Source: Bradyrhizobium sp. WSM3983 (GTDB lineage: Bacteria > Pseudomonadota > Alphaproteobacteria > Rhizobiales > Xanthobacteraceae). From it: a DNA stretch of 64,000 bases. The stretch covers positions 89,932 through 153,931 of the forward strand of contig NZ_KI421489.1 of NCBI RefSeq assembly GCF_000473045.1, in the 5' to 3' direction. The translations under genes and the position numbers were made by a program. The notes below the pieces were generated by a model. It saw only the letters and a program-made list of their open reading frames with translations. It was not told where the DNA came from and made no database searches. The number at the start of each line of letters is the position of its first letter. Positions within the stretch are counted from its first letter, which is position 1. Of this stretch, positions 54,341 to 62,718 are shown one piece after another.

Positions 54341-54442
54341 GTCATCGCCCGGCTTGACCGGGCGATCCAGTACGCCGCGGCGACTGCGGCTAAGCCGAGA
54401 GGCCTCGGCGTACCGGATGCCCCGGTCAAGCCGGGGCATGAC
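54341..54442. repeat. Palindromic intergenic repeat, copy E
   Basis: The left end GTCATCGCCCGGCTTGACCG is matched by CGGTCAAGCCGGGGCATGAC at the right end, and the inner part holds GTACGCCG / CGGCGTAC inverted segments. It lies upstream of the helicase gene. It is the only copy of this type in the window. Confidence 0.8.
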
Positions 54443-54855
54443 AGCGGAGAATGCGGTGACGCTTCCCCAAATCTCGCGCAACTGTCTCACTTTGCGACGC
54501 TTTTCCTTGTCCGCTTTAAGCTTCGGAACGACTCTAGAACGAATCGCGGCCGAATCGCTCACTCCCTGGTGAGTCCTGTTACGTTCACGCAACATGTCGC
54601 GGGACTCTTGTTTCCATCGCACTAGATGGAGTTTTGGGCTGTCGCACAAGCGACGATTGGGTGACGGATTTCGTTAAGTTGGGGATGGCGCGGAGTCGAA
54701 TCAGAATCGGGGTAGAGTCAAATGGATTCCCCGGATGAGGGCTGCGAAACTCATTTTCGCGAAAACAACCCCATGCACAGTAGAAACAGGTAGCTGGGGA
54801 ATGGCGCGGTGGCGGGGCGTAAGGTGTTGATGCGGTGAGCCAAAACTCTCTCCTG
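54443..54855. other. Intergenic region with no convincing gene
   Basis: About 410 bases between two repeats, upstream of the helicase. Overlapping frames on both strands are short, lack ribosome-binding sites and run into the repeats. Base composition is somewhat less GC-rich than the genes around it. CGCACTAGATGG and CTGTCGCACAAGCGACG contain only short inverted segments. I see nothing I can assign; the helicase promoter is probably nearer 54254-54340. Confidence 0.5.
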
Positions 54856-54964
54856 CGTCATTCCGGGACGCGCCGGCAGGCGCGGGCCCGGAATCCATCG
54901 TGAGACGGTCTCCGTGGGCCGATGGATTCCGGGCTCGCGCCAAGGGGCGCGCCCCGGAATGACG
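54856..54964. repeat. Palindromic intergenic repeat, copy C2
   Basis: Ends CGTCATTCCGGGACGCGCC and GGCGCGCCCCGGAATGACG are inverted, with inner GAATCCATCG / CGATGGATTC. The end sequence matches C1. It lies just beyond the stop of the DUF3108 gene. Confidence 0.85.
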
Positions 54965-54977
54965 ACTGAGGATGGGC

Positions 54978-55853
54978 TCACTGCGTCTTTGCCACCCTTG
55001 GCGGCTGGGCTGTGGTGATGAAGCTGGTCGCTTCCAGCATCGCGGGCCCGAGCGGTGTCGGCACTTTCAGCCAGAACGGGACCAGGATGCGCGTGCCGGC
55101 TACGGGAGCGAACGCGATCTCGATGTTGCGCTGGGCGGCGAGGTATTTGATCACGGGGCGGTCGGGGATGTAGCCGGCGACAGGCACGAAATACAGCGCG
55201 CAGACCACGACGGGGCCGTGATAGCCCTTCTCCGCCTTCACCGTCTCCATGCGCTTGAAATCGAGCTTGAGCTCGTAGCGCATGCGGCCATCGAACACCG
55301 GCGCGCTGCCGTGACAGGCCTCCGGCGACAGCACCTCGCCGGTGCCTGATACGCGCACCAATGAGGCCGTCATCGGATCCCAGACGCCGCGGCGATGCGC
55401 CTCGGTGACGACGATGCGGTCGGCATCGACCGGCGGCTCCGGAATGATGCCGAACTCCTTCACATTGCCCTTGTCCAGCGTGATGCGGATCTCTTCGGTC
55501 TTCTTCGAGGTGGTGGTGGAGGCCTGGTAGGCGGTCGCGACCAGCGCGCCGTTGACCACGCGGCCCTGCGAGGCGCCGGTACCGGACCCGCCCGCAAACG
55601 ACTTCAGAATGCCGGTGGTGCCGCCGCTAGCCGCCGCCGAGAACACGTCGTCCTGGATATCGATGTTCCAGGCGCCGCGGCCGACGGGAATGCCCGATAG
55701 CGTCGCCTCATATTGCGCCTCGAGCTTGCCCTGCGCCGCTGCCGGCTCCGCCGCCCATGCCGCAACCAGCCCGCCAAGAGCGGCCAGCGCCAGCCGGCCA
55801 GCTGAGCGCAGCCGGGGCGGAAAGAGGGGTGACGTGTGCACGAGACGATCCAA
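54978..55853 (-). CDS. DUF3108 domain-containing periplasmic protein
   Basis: 291 aa. The signal peptide (RLALAALGGLVAAWAAEPAAA-QG) ends near residue 41. The mature part starts with KLEAQYEATLSGIPVGRGAW, a DUF3108 pattern: a lipocalin-like beta structure, with DFKRMETVKAEKGYHGPVVVCALYF and YIPDRPVIKYLA later. The function is unknown, but members are exported and widespread in proteobacteria. The TTG start at 55853 lacks a clear ribosome-binding site; a GTG at 55841 is the alternative. Confidence 0.78.
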   Translation of the reverse strand: MDRLVHTSPLFPPRLRSAGRLALAALGGLVAAWAAEPAAAQGKLEAQYEATLSGIPVGRGAWNIDIQDDVFSAAASGGTTGILKSFAGGSGTGASQGRVVNGALVATAYQASTTTSKKTEEIRITLDKGNVKEFGIIPEPPVDADRIVVTEAHRRGVWDPMTASLVRVSGTGEVLSPEACHGSAPVFDGRMRYELKLDFKRMETVKAEKGYHGPVVVCALYFVPVAGYIPDRPVIKYLAAQRNIEIAFAPVAGTRILVPFWLKVPTPLGPAMLEATSFITTAQPPRVAKTQ

Positions 55854-56023
55854 TCGGGAAGCGAGTGGTTGTTACTTAAGCCTGTTACGGCCGTAAGCAA
55901 TGCATCCGGGCGCTGAGAGCCGGGAACTCAGTGGACTCTTTCGGCGGTGAATACGCCCTTTATGTGTTGGTAAGGCGCTTTAAACATTGCCGTTTTGGTG
56001 ATCGGGCGCCGCGGGCTCGAATA

Positions 56024-56159
56024 CCTCTCCCGCTTGCGGGAGAGGTCGCGCGCAGCGCGGGTGAGGGCTCTCTCCTCTGGGGGGCACCAACAGTCATAAT
56101 AACTGCCCCGCCGCGGAGGCACCCTCTCCCCAGCCCTCCCCCGCGAGCGGGGGAGGGAG
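56024..56159. repeat. Palindromic intergenic repeat, type F, in the DUF3108-rpmB gap
   Basis: CCTCTCCCGCTTGCGGGAGAGG at the left is a perfect hairpin; CCCTCCCCCGCGAGCGGGGGAGGG at the right is another. The spacer has GCGCGCAGCGCGGGTGAGGG. The gap of 455 bases between the divergent DUF3108 and rpmB genes otherwise holds only the rpmB promoter region, where no consensus site was recognised. Confidence 0.8.
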
Positions 56160-56308
56160 CGCACCATCCGCGCGGCGCCAAATCCTTGACTACCCGCCCC
56201 TTCCCCCCTATACGTCCGCCCGCTCCCTGCAAGGACAGAGAATTAGCCCCCGTGGCGCCCCGAATGGCGGCCGCAACTCGTTGGGGCTCAGACCGAAGGA
56301 TTTGTGAC

Positions 56309-56620
56309 ATGTCTCGCCGCTGCGAACTGACGGCCAAGGGCCCCCTCGTCGGCCACAAGGTCAGCCACTCCAACATCAAGACCAAGCGCCGCTTCCTGCC
56401 GAACCTGGTCAACGTGACCTTCATCAGCGAAGCCCTGGAGCGCAACGTGCGCCTGCGCGTCTCGACCAATGCGGTCAAGAGCGTCGACCACAATGGCGGC
56501 CTCGACGCCTTCCTGCTCAAGGCCAAGGCCGACGTGCTGTCGCCGCGCGCCCTCGAGCTGAAGCGCGCCATCCAGAAGAAGGTCGGCCCGACCGCCGCGC
56601 CGGTCAAGAAGGCCAGCTAA
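56309..56620 (+). CDS. rpmB: 50S ribosomal protein L28
   Basis: 103 aa. MSRRCELTAKGPLVGHKVSH and SNIKTKRRFLPNLVNV are the L28 signature; the C-terminal extension (about 25 residues beyond the E. coli length, ending PVKKAS) is normal in alphaproteobacteria. It is a structural protein of the large subunit near the exit site. Start at 56309, the conserved methionine; the frame is open to 55931 without support. A strong terminator follows 71 bases later. Confidence 0.96.
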   Translation: MSRRCELTAKGPLVGHKVSHSNIKTKRRFLPNLVNVTFISEALERNVRLRVSTNAVKSVDHNGGLDAFLLKAKADVLSPRALELKRAIQKKVGPTAAPVKKAS

Positions 56621-56691
56621 GCGAATTTTGGAATTGGGCGGGGCTAGGTTGCGTCGCGTGGCGTAGGCTTAGCCAAGTAGAGTTTGCGTTG

Positions 56692-56720
56692 CGGCCGGAT
56701 CGAAAGATCCGGCCGTTTTT
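56692..56720 (+). terminator. Intrinsic terminator after rpmB
   Basis: CGGCCGGATC and GATCCGGCCG form a perfect 10-bp stem with a GAAA tetraloop, followed by TTTTT. It isolates rpmB from the DUF262 gene downstream. Confidence 0.95.
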
Positions 56721-56859
56721 GTTTTTGGGGACGCGCACGCAGCTTGATGGTCGAAATAGGCAGCGCAAATCTTGATCCGTTTGTGTGGGATGCTCCTAAA
56801 TGCGGACTAGCCGTCGAATCATGAGCTGATATCGTTCCCGCAGAGGTAGAGAGCTTTAG

Positions 56860-57987
56860 ATGAAATTGACCCCTTGGGAGCCAGATCTAAAAACAGTCGT
56901 CGAAAGAATCGAGAGCGGGGACATCGATCTTCAACCCGATTTTCAACGCCAAGAAATCTGGTCGCCCGCAAAGAAGCGGCGCCTGATCGATACCGTCCTC
57001 AGAGGATGGTCCATCCCCCCCGTTTTCCTCGTCGTGACAAAGGATGGGCGAATGGAAGTGCTGGATGGCCAACAGCGCCTCGCAGCTCTCAGAGACTTTG
57101 TTCGCAATGATTTCTCCGTGGACGGAAATATCACGCCTCCGGATTCTCGCATCCAGTCCTTGGATGGAGCTTACTACAGGAGATTGAGCCCCGCCGATAA
57201 AAGGCTGTTGGATCAATATACGCTGCGATGCTTTCGAATTACCGACTACCTGCCCGATGAGCCAAGCGAACTATTTTATCGGCTGAACCAGCCAAGCATG
57301 TTAACGGCCGGTGAACAGCGCAACGCCTTTTATGGTCCAGCACGAGAAGAGCTGAAGGACCTAGTCAAGCGGTTCGAAGAGGGCGACAACAACAAAAAGA
57401 CGATCGGCTTCTCAAATGCGCGGCTCGCCTACGACGACATAGTCGCGCGTCTCTTGATATTTCTGGAGGCAAAGACGTTTGCGACTAAGAGCACAGAAGC
57501 CTTAGTCTCGCAGCGCTTCAAGGAAAGATCAGGATTTTCGCCTGACATTCTGGAGCGAGCCGGAAAAAGCATAAACTTCTTCTCTCACTCGCGGGACAGA
57601 GCCACCGCCGTCCGCCTTAACAAAGCAAGCACCCTTAGCTGGCTGCTATTCTTCGCTCGCTTCGACAGAGTCGAACCGAATCTTGATTATATGACTTACT
57701 TCGTACAGTCCGCATCAAGTACATCGGCACGCAACTTCGTCCCAGAAGCATATGCGGTTTTTCAGAACCGAGCGAGTCTTCGTGTGACTGACGTGTCCTC
57801 TGTCGTCTATCGTGACGCTTCGCTTTGGTTTGTTTATTTGTTTTCCGGTGACCGACTACTCCCTAGCAGTGTCGACAGATCTACTCTTGACGCGATTCGA
57901 GGCGATTTACTCTCGAAGGACGACGTTACATTCGAATATTCGCTTAGCCAGCGTTTGAATCTTGAGCGCTGGAGCAAGCTACCATGA
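56860..57987 (+). CDS. DUF262 (ParB/GmrSD-N-like) protein, first gene of candidate defence pair
   Basis: 375 aa. The N-terminal DUF262 domain (about residues 5-220) has the family motifs QPDFQRQEIW (26-34) and the DGQQRL box (69-74), which in related proteins bind and hydrolyse nucleotides. The C-terminal part (about 220-375) is mostly helical and shows no DUF1524/HNH nuclease motif, unlike GmrSD and SspE. Codon use is clearly more A/T-rich than in neighbouring genes. An AGAGGTAGAGAG site precedes the ATG. The stop overlaps the next gene (ATGA), so they are coupled. Role is inferred: nucleotide-dependent sensor or regulator of the ATPase-nuclease partner. Confidence 0.8.
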   Translation: MKLTPWEPDLKTVVERIESGDIDLQPDFQRQEIWSPAKKRRLIDTVLRGWSIPPVFLVVTKDGRMEVLDGQQRLAALRDFVRNDFSVDGNITPPDSRIQSLDGAYYRRLSPADKRLLDQYTLRCFRITDYLPDEPSELFYRLNQPSMLTAGEQRNAFYGPAREELKDLVKRFEEGDNNKKTIGFSNARLAYDDIVARLLIFLEAKTFATKSTEALVSQRFKERSGFSPDILERAGKSINFFSHSRDRATAVRLNKASTLSWLLFFARFDRVEPNLDYMTYFVQSASSTSARNFVPEAYAVFQNRASLRVTDVSSVVYRDASLWFVYLFSGDRLLPSSVDRSTLDAIRGDLLSKDDVTFEYSLSQRLNLERWSKLP

Positions 57988-59447
57988 GGGCTGCACGTGT
58001 AGCGGACTATAAGCGGCGCATACGCGAGCGGGCATCGCAATGGCCCTTGCAATTGCGGCGGTTCTCTTTCGAGGAAATCCCGACGCTCGGCAGTGGCGAA
58101 ATTCCGCTGACCTTGCCTTTGGTAATAATTGCGGGCCCCAACGGAGTTGGCAAAACAACCATACTTCGCTCGGTATGGGCCGCAGCGGCGCCGACACAGG
58201 TGATTCAAGACGCCCCGACCAGCCTCAAATTGAGTGCGGGTCGCGCAATCCTGGCCTATCGAAGCAAAGATTCCGATCAGACTTGCGAAGTAACATTTGG
58301 TGCCAGTTCATCGTCAGCAGCAAGCCCTCTGGAGGTCGATGTAGTTCACATCGATGCTGCCGCAGAAACGAAGATTCATCAAAAAGAGTTCGCAAGCTTT
58401 CAGGACGTAAACGACATCATCAACGGTGTCGGCTCACGCACCGTCGACGAAAAAACACTTGTCGAGATCAACTACATCAGTCGGCGCGACTATCGCGAGA
58501 TAAAGGTGTACGAGATCGAAAGTGATAGCGGGATCATCCCATTCTTCGAAGTCTCATACGGGAACAATCGCTACGACAGCCGGACGATGGGAGCAGGCGA
58601 GCTCGCAATACTATACCTTTGGTGGACAATCGATCGCGTTTCGGAGAACACCCTACTACTGATTGAGGAGCCAGAAACCAACCTCTCGGCGGCATCGCAA
58701 GAAACGTTTAGCTACTTTCTGCTCGGAGCCACAGTCGAGAAGCATCTTAGTGTAATAGTGACTAGTCATTCTCCAAAGGTCATCAATAGCTACGGTGAAG
58801 AGCACCACGTCTTTCTTTTTCGTGAGGGTGCAAATGTTCGGGTTATCGAATCGACCCCTCCTCCAGTTTTGCTCTCGATGCTCGGGATCGAGCCTCAGGT
58901 CGATATCGTAGTTCTGGTGGAAGATTTGGCGGCTGAATGGTTTGTCCGCCAAATTCTCGAGAGGCATAAGCCGGGGCTTTCTCGCCGTATCGAAACAAGC
59001 GTGAGAAACGGCGACGGAAATATTATCAAGCTGCTTGAACGCATCGGCACCCCGTTTTCCGCTGTCAAGATTGTCGGCCTGTTTGATGGCGATTTGCGAG
59101 GTAAGCTTCCCGAAGGACTTGAAGCAGTGTCGACGTTTCTTCCCGGAGATAAGCCAATCGAGCGCGTCTTTCGTGAAATCGTGCAAGGAGATCCCAAAGC
59201 ACTGGAAGCCGTAAGCGGTTCACAGGACATTGGGCCAATTCTTTTTGGCCTCCAGGGCGCTGAACAGCACGACTGGTATTCGAAACTTAGCGACCACTTG
59301 GGCCTGTCAAAAGCTCAACTGTTTCCGATGCTATTCCAACTGTGGGAGAGACAGCCCGGCAACAATGAAAGCGCACTTGAAATGTTGCAATATCTCATTG
59401 CGCTAATCGCCCAACAAGCAGCCAAGAAGCCGCCCCCTGCGGAGTAG
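57984..59447 (+). CDS. OLD-like AAA ATPase with TOPRIM-like C-terminal domain
   Basis: 487 aa. Walker A GPNGVGKTT is at 51-59, the ABC-like signature MGAGE at 202-206, Walker B LLLIEEPE at 224-231 and the H-loop SHS at 261-263, so an SMC/OLD-type ATPase is complete. The C-terminal half looks like a TOPRIM domain: E313 in VLVEDLAAE and the D-x-D pair D368/D370 in GLFDGD, followed by FLPGDKPIERVF. This is the plan of OLD-family nucleases (GajA, PARIS-like). It is coupled to the DUF262 gene by ATGA and shares its A/T-richer codon use. Probable function: DNA or RNA nuclease in phage or plasmid defence (inference). Confidence 0.8.
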   Translation: MRAARVADYKRRIRERASQWPLQLRRFSFEEIPTLGSGEIPLTLPLVIIAGPNGVGKTTILRSVWAAAAPTQVIQDAPTSLKLSAGRAILAYRSKDSDQTCEVTFGASSSSAASPLEVDVVHIDAAAETKIHQKEFASFQDVNDIINGVGSRTVDEKTLVEINYISRRDYREIKVYEIESDSGIIPFFEVSYGNNRYDSRTMGAGELAILYLWWTIDRVSENTLLLIEEPETNLSAASQETFSYFLLGATVEKHLSVIVTSHSPKVINSYGEEHHVFLFREGANVRVIESTPPPVLLSMLGIEPQVDIVVLVEDLAAEWFVRQILERHKPGLSRRIETSVRNGDGNIIKLLERIGTPFSAVKIVGLFDGDLRGKLPEGLEAVSTFLPGDKPIERVFREIVQGDPKALEAVSGSQDIGPILFGLQGAEQHDWYSKLSDHLGLSKAQLFPMLFQLWERQPGNNESALEMLQYLIALIAQQAAKKPPPAE

Positions 59448-59502
59448 AATTCCAGATCCGAACTGAGCTTGCTAGCCTTACATCATATACTGGGCCCGCC
59501 CC

Positions 59503-59781
59503 CTACCCCCGAAAATCAATGCTCCGCAGCACGATTCCCGGCGGGGTGCCCTCGAACTCCGTCGCGCGGTACTTGCTTGCCGCGCAGGCTTCGATGCGGT
59601 CGCGGAGGCGGGTGAACTGGGCTTCGCGCTGGTCGGGGCGGGCCTGCGGGCCGCGTTCGAGATAGTCCATCGCGGAGGTCGAGACCGCGCAGGCGATCTC
59701 CTTGCCTCCGTCCTGCATCGAGAACTGGACGATCCCGCGGTCCTGTTCGTGGCCGATGTAGCGGCCGCTGGTCAGTGTCAT
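59503..59781 (-). CDS. DUF1488 family protein
   Basis: 92 aa. GIVQFSMQDGGKEIACAVSTSAMDYLER is the core DUF1488 pattern (polar residue, Cys-Ala-Val-Ser, then a hydrophobic helix), and a later helix RLRDRIEACAASKYRA follows. The family is small, cytoplasmic and of unknown function, common in rhizobia. It converges on the ATPase gene with a gap of 55 bases, which marks the right edge of the low-GC insert. Confidence 0.7.
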   Translation of the reverse strand: MTLTSGRYIGHEQDRGIVQFSMQDGGKEIACAVSTSAMDYLERGPQARPDQREAQFTRLRDRIEACAASKYRATEFEGTPPGIVLRSIDFRG

Positions 59782-59820
59782 GGCTTACTCCTGTTGCGGT
59801 GCGCAACTAGCTCCAACGCC

Positions 59821-59961
59821 GTCGTCCCGGCCTCGTGCGCAATTGCGCCAGGGGGGGGCCGGGAACCATTACCCGGTCAGCGTTGTCGAAGCACGCTGTG
59901 GCACAAGCATCCGAAACAACTCACTTCGGTGGTTATGGGTCCCGGCGTTCGCCGGGACGAC
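59821..59961. repeat. Double-hairpin intergenic repeat, copy A7 (altered left arm)
   Basis: The right arm is typical (GTCCCGGCGTTCGCCGGGAC). The left arm is interrupted by sequence including GCGCAATTGCGC (59837-59848), the core of repeat C1, as if the two repeat types recombined. It lies between two minus-strand genes, unlike most other copies. Confidence 0.75.
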
Positions 59962-60034
59962 ACCGATGTGCAGGCGAAGAGCGGTGCGGTTAACCTCTTT
60001 GTTCTCGGCCGTGCCTGGAGGACGCGCGCAACCG

Positions 60035-60340
60035 TCATTCGTCCCGGCCTTCTCCGCCGAGCCTTGCGAAATCGTCGAACAAAGCGGCCACCAGCGCGCG
60101 GTGGCGGGTGTCTTCGGTGGGCAGGCTGGCGGCATAGAGGTTGAGCAGGTGGCGCGCCTTCACCGCGGCCTCCGCCCACGAGGCGGCGGGCACCGACATC
60201 ATGCGGTTTTCGAGATCGGCCTCGCGCTCGCGCAGCTCCCTGACATGGGTCTCGACCTCGGCCAGCGCGCGGCGCAGATCGGTCGCCTTCTGCGCGGCCA
60301 TGCCGCGATGCTTGTCGAGATCGACCGGGATGTCAGTCAT
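60035..60340 (-). CDS. Hypothetical protein with coiled-coil region (101 aa)
   Basis: The helix-prone N-terminal half (DLRRALAEVETHVRELREREADLENRM, about residues 21-47) has heptad-like spacing. It is followed by a second helical part (KARHLLNLYAASLPTEDTRHRALVAALFDDFARL). No membrane segment or domain is recognised. The start at 60340 is the first ATG clear of the upstream gene, with which it overlaps by eight bases, so the two are translationally coupled. The function is unknown. Confidence 0.6.
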   Translation of the reverse strand: MTDIPVDLDKHRGMAAQKATDLRRALAEVETHVRELREREADLENRMMSVPAASWAEAAVKARHLLNLYAASLPTEDTRHRALVAALFDDFARLGGEGRDE

Positions 60341-60599
60341 GGGCGGCGCTCGCGTCGGCGGCCCGCGCATCCGCAAGATCGACCGAGCCGATCGACAGAA
60401 GCTCGGTGGCGCCGCGCATGCCTTCGACCGGAACCGTGATCATGGTGGCGACGCGGCGCCAGACCGCAAACGACAGGCCGTCGATCGTCTCCTCGTCGGT
60501 GACGACGTCATAGGCGCCGGCCGGCAATTCGCGCGCGATGCCGCGGATGTGGAACGGATGCTTGAATGTCACGGTCTCGTGCCGCGAGCGGGTGGTCAT
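60333..60599 (-). CDS. Hypothetical protein (88 aa)
   Basis: A beta-rich small protein: TVTFKHPFHIRGIARELPAGAYDVVTDEETIDGLSFAVWRRVATMITVP is a conserved-looking core that occurs in many Bradyrhizobium small proteins of unknown function. There is no signal peptide. The start at 60599 excludes a 61-residue upstream frame. It is coupled to the coiled-coil protein gene. No reaction assigned. Confidence 0.65.
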   Translation of the reverse strand: MTTRSRHETVTFKHPFHIRGIARELPAGAYDVVTDEETIDGLSFAVWRRVATMITVPVEGMRGATELLSIGSVDLADARAADASAAHD

Positions 60600-60814
60600 G
60601 CGCGCCTGCCTTCCTGCGAGAGCGGCCCCAACCGACGCCAGCGATCGCGACCATGCGCTTCCCGCTTTGCAATAGCCAGCACTATCGTTGTCGCGGACGG
60701 CGCGCGCCGGGGCCGCAGCGCACACGCGTTTTAATCCTCGCCATCGGTCTGATGCGGGCGTACGCTCGCTCGCCAGCATCACGGCAAGTTTCGCTACCGC
60801 AGGAGACCGGCGAC

Positions 60815-60949
60815 ATGGCCAAGGGACAGCAACGCAGCAACCGCGAAGTCAAGAAGCCGAAGAAGGACAAAGCCAAGGTGATCGCCGCGGCCCCGAGCCG
60901 CAAGGACGCAGCCTGGCAGCCAGAGATCGGTCAGGGGAAGAAGAAGTAG
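60815..60949 (+). CDS. Small lysine-rich protein (44 aa)
   Basis: MAKGQQRSNREVKKPKKDKA begins a 44-residue basic protein with 13 lysines and no hydrophobic stretch. AGGAGA lies 9-14 bases before the ATG. The start follows a gap of 215 bases from the divergent hypothetical gene. The composition suggests nucleic-acid binding (inference). Too short to test by motif, so confidence rests on the ribosome-binding site and typical codon use. Confidence 0.6.
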   Translation: MAKGQQRSNREVKKPKKDKAKVIAAAPSRKDAAWQPEIGQGKKK

Positions 60950-60976
60950 GACGGCTGCGACGGAGCGTCGGAGACG

Positions 60977-61142
60977 CTTACCCTCCCCTGGAGGGGGAGG
61001 GTCGGCTCGCATTGAGCGCAGCGAAAATGCGAGCCGGGGTGGGATGACGGTCTCTCCGCGTTGAACAGTGCCCGTGTTGAGAGATCACCCCACCCCGCTC
61101 GCGCTTCGCGCGATCGACCCTCCCCCTCCAGGGGAGGGTAAG
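60977..61142. repeat. Long palindromic intergenic repeat, copy B1
   Basis: Ends CTTACCCTCCCCTGGAGGGG and CCCCTCCAGGGGAGGGTAAG are inverted; inner segments GGTCGGCTCGCATTGAGCG and CGCGCGATCGACC are partly inverted. Over its roughly 165 bases it matches B2 at 63205-63368 closely and in the same orientation. Confidence 0.87.
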
Positions 61143-61218
61143 AAGAGCGCACGTGTCTCTTCTCCATCACGCTTTTCCGCTATACTCGCTCCGGTAGCAT
61201 CACCGGGAGGGGCGTATC

Positions 61219-62553
61219 GTGGAGCACGAGCGCAAAAGCGAATTCAAGACCGAGCCGAAGAACCTCGTCATCTGCTGTGACGGCACCGGCAACGAGATCT
61301 CGGAGAACATCTCCAACGTCCTGAAGCTGTATCGCTGCCTGCGCAAGACCGAGAAGACGCAGCCGCGGCAGATGGTGTTCTACGATCCCGGCGTCGGCAC
61401 GGTGACGGAGCCGTCGACGTGGAACAGGTGGAAGGCCAACATCAGGCTGGTGCTGGGCCTCGCCACCGGCTACGGGCTCGATGACAATGTGCTGTCAGCC
61501 TATTGCTTCCTGGTCGAGCATTATGCGCCGGGCGACAAGATCTATCTGTTCGGCTTCTCGCGCGGCGCTTATACCGTGCGGGTGCTGGCGGGGCTGATCC
61601 ACAAGGTCGGCCTGATCTCGCCGGAGCAGGCGAACCTCGCGGGCTCAGGCCTCATCGCCTACAAGCAATATTCCGGGACCGGGCGCGGCAACGACATCGA
61701 GGACCTCAAGAATATCGCTGTCGATGACCAGGGGCCGCTGCCGAAGGACGAATTCGACCTCGCCGCCCAGTTCGCGCGCATCACCTCCACGCGCTGGCCG
61801 ACCATCCACTTCGTCGGCGTCTGGGACACCGTGGCGAGCGTGATCGTGCCGCGGCGCGACGTTTTCTTCCTCGTGTTCAGCCTGGAGGAGCTCGCCTTCA
61901 CGCTGCGCAATCCGAGCGTCAACATCTTCCGCCAGGCGATCGCGATCGACGAGCGGCGCTGCATGTTCCGCCTCAAGGCGTACGACGAGCCGCAGGAGTT
62001 CTGGCGCAACCGCTACGTTCCCGACGAGAAGAAAGTGCCGCAGGACGTTCTGCAGGTGTGGTTCGCCGGCGTGCATTGCGACGTCGGCGGCGGCTATCCG
62101 GAGGCCGAGAGCGCGGAATCGAAATATCCGCTGATCTGGATGATCGAGGAGGCGACGAAGGCGGGGCTGAACTTCAACCCGCGCACCGTGAACCAGCTCG
62201 CCTGGGGCGTGCAGCGCAAGGCCTCGCCGTTCAGCTATGTCGCGCCCGCCTTCACCGGCAAGGCGGGCATGCTGCACAATTCGATGAGCGCGGCCTGGCG
62301 CGTGCTGGAATTCTTGCCGAAGAGCGCGACGTACAAGGAATGGCCGGAGCGAAAAGTGTTTCTGGGCCGCTACATCCCCGATTGCGAACCGCGCCTGATC
62401 CCCGAAGGCGCGCATGTGCATGAGAGCGTCGTGCGGAGGATGGCGGTGGAGCCGGATTATCGGCCGGTGAATCTGCCGAAGGAATTTGTGACCGTGCCGA
62501 TGCCGGTGGGGGTGGGGGCTGGGGTCGAGGCGGAGGAGATCGTGACGGGGTGA
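61219..62553 (+). CDS. DUF2235 (T6SS Tle1-like phospholipase fold) protein
   Basis: 444 aa. LVICCDGTGNEISENISNVLKLYRCL is the DUF2235 opening; the nucleophile elbow GFSRGAYTVR puts Ser at 114; VGVWDTVASV and AGVHCDVGGGYPE carry the acid and other conserved residues. DUF2235 proteins are alpha/beta hydrolases; Tle1 effectors are a subset. No signal peptide is visible and no T6SS genes are near, so a housekeeping lipid or phosphoester hydrolase is equally likely. The GTG start has GGGAGG upstream. It is flanked by the B1 repeat and A8. Confidence 0.82.
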   Translation: MEHERKSEFKTEPKNLVICCDGTGNEISENISNVLKLYRCLRKTEKTQPRQMVFYDPGVGTVTEPSTWNRWKANIRLVLGLATGYGLDDNVLSAYCFLVEHYAPGDKIYLFGFSRGAYTVRVLAGLIHKVGLISPEQANLAGSGLIAYKQYSGTGRGNDIEDLKNIAVDDQGPLPKDEFDLAAQFARITSTRWPTIHFVGVWDTVASVIVPRRDVFFLVFSLEELAFTLRNPSVNIFRQAIAIDERRCMFRLKAYDEPQEFWRNRYVPDEKKVPQDVLQVWFAGVHCDVGGGYPEAESAESKYPLIWMIEEATKAGLNFNPRTVNQLAWGVQRKASPFSYVAPAFTGKAGMLHNSMSAAWRVLEFLPKSATYKEWPERKVFLGRYIPDCEPRLIPEGAHVHESVVRRMAVEPDYRPVNLPKEFVTVPMPVGVGAGVEAEEIVTG

Positions 62554-62591
62554 TGGTGGGCGTGGAGGCAGCATCGCGCCACATCATCGAT

Positions 62592-62718
62592 GTCGTCCCG
62601 GCGAAGGCCGGGACCCATACCCCCAGGGAGATGTTTGGCGAAGACTGGTCGTTTGGTACTTCTGCTTCCCACAGCCGAGGGATCACGCGGTATGGGTCCC
62701 GGCCTTCGCCGGGACGAC
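62592..62718. repeat. Double-hairpin intergenic repeat, copy A8
   Basis: Perfect hairpins at both ends and a shared interior with A6 (GAAGACTGGTCGTT; ATCACGCGGTATGGG). It fills part of the 397-base gap between the DUF2235 and PilZ genes, which run in the same direction. Confidence 0.87.

Noticed and set aside
54290..54649. A 119-residue basic frame on the minus strand in the gap before the helicase
   Set aside because: Its second half runs through repeat E, it lacks a good ribosome-binding site, and its composition resembles translated repeat sequence.
61219..62553. DUF2235 gene as part of a type VI secretion effector locus
   Set aside because: No VgrG, Hcp, PAAR, adaptor or immunity gene is nearby and no signal is present, so the effector role is not supported.
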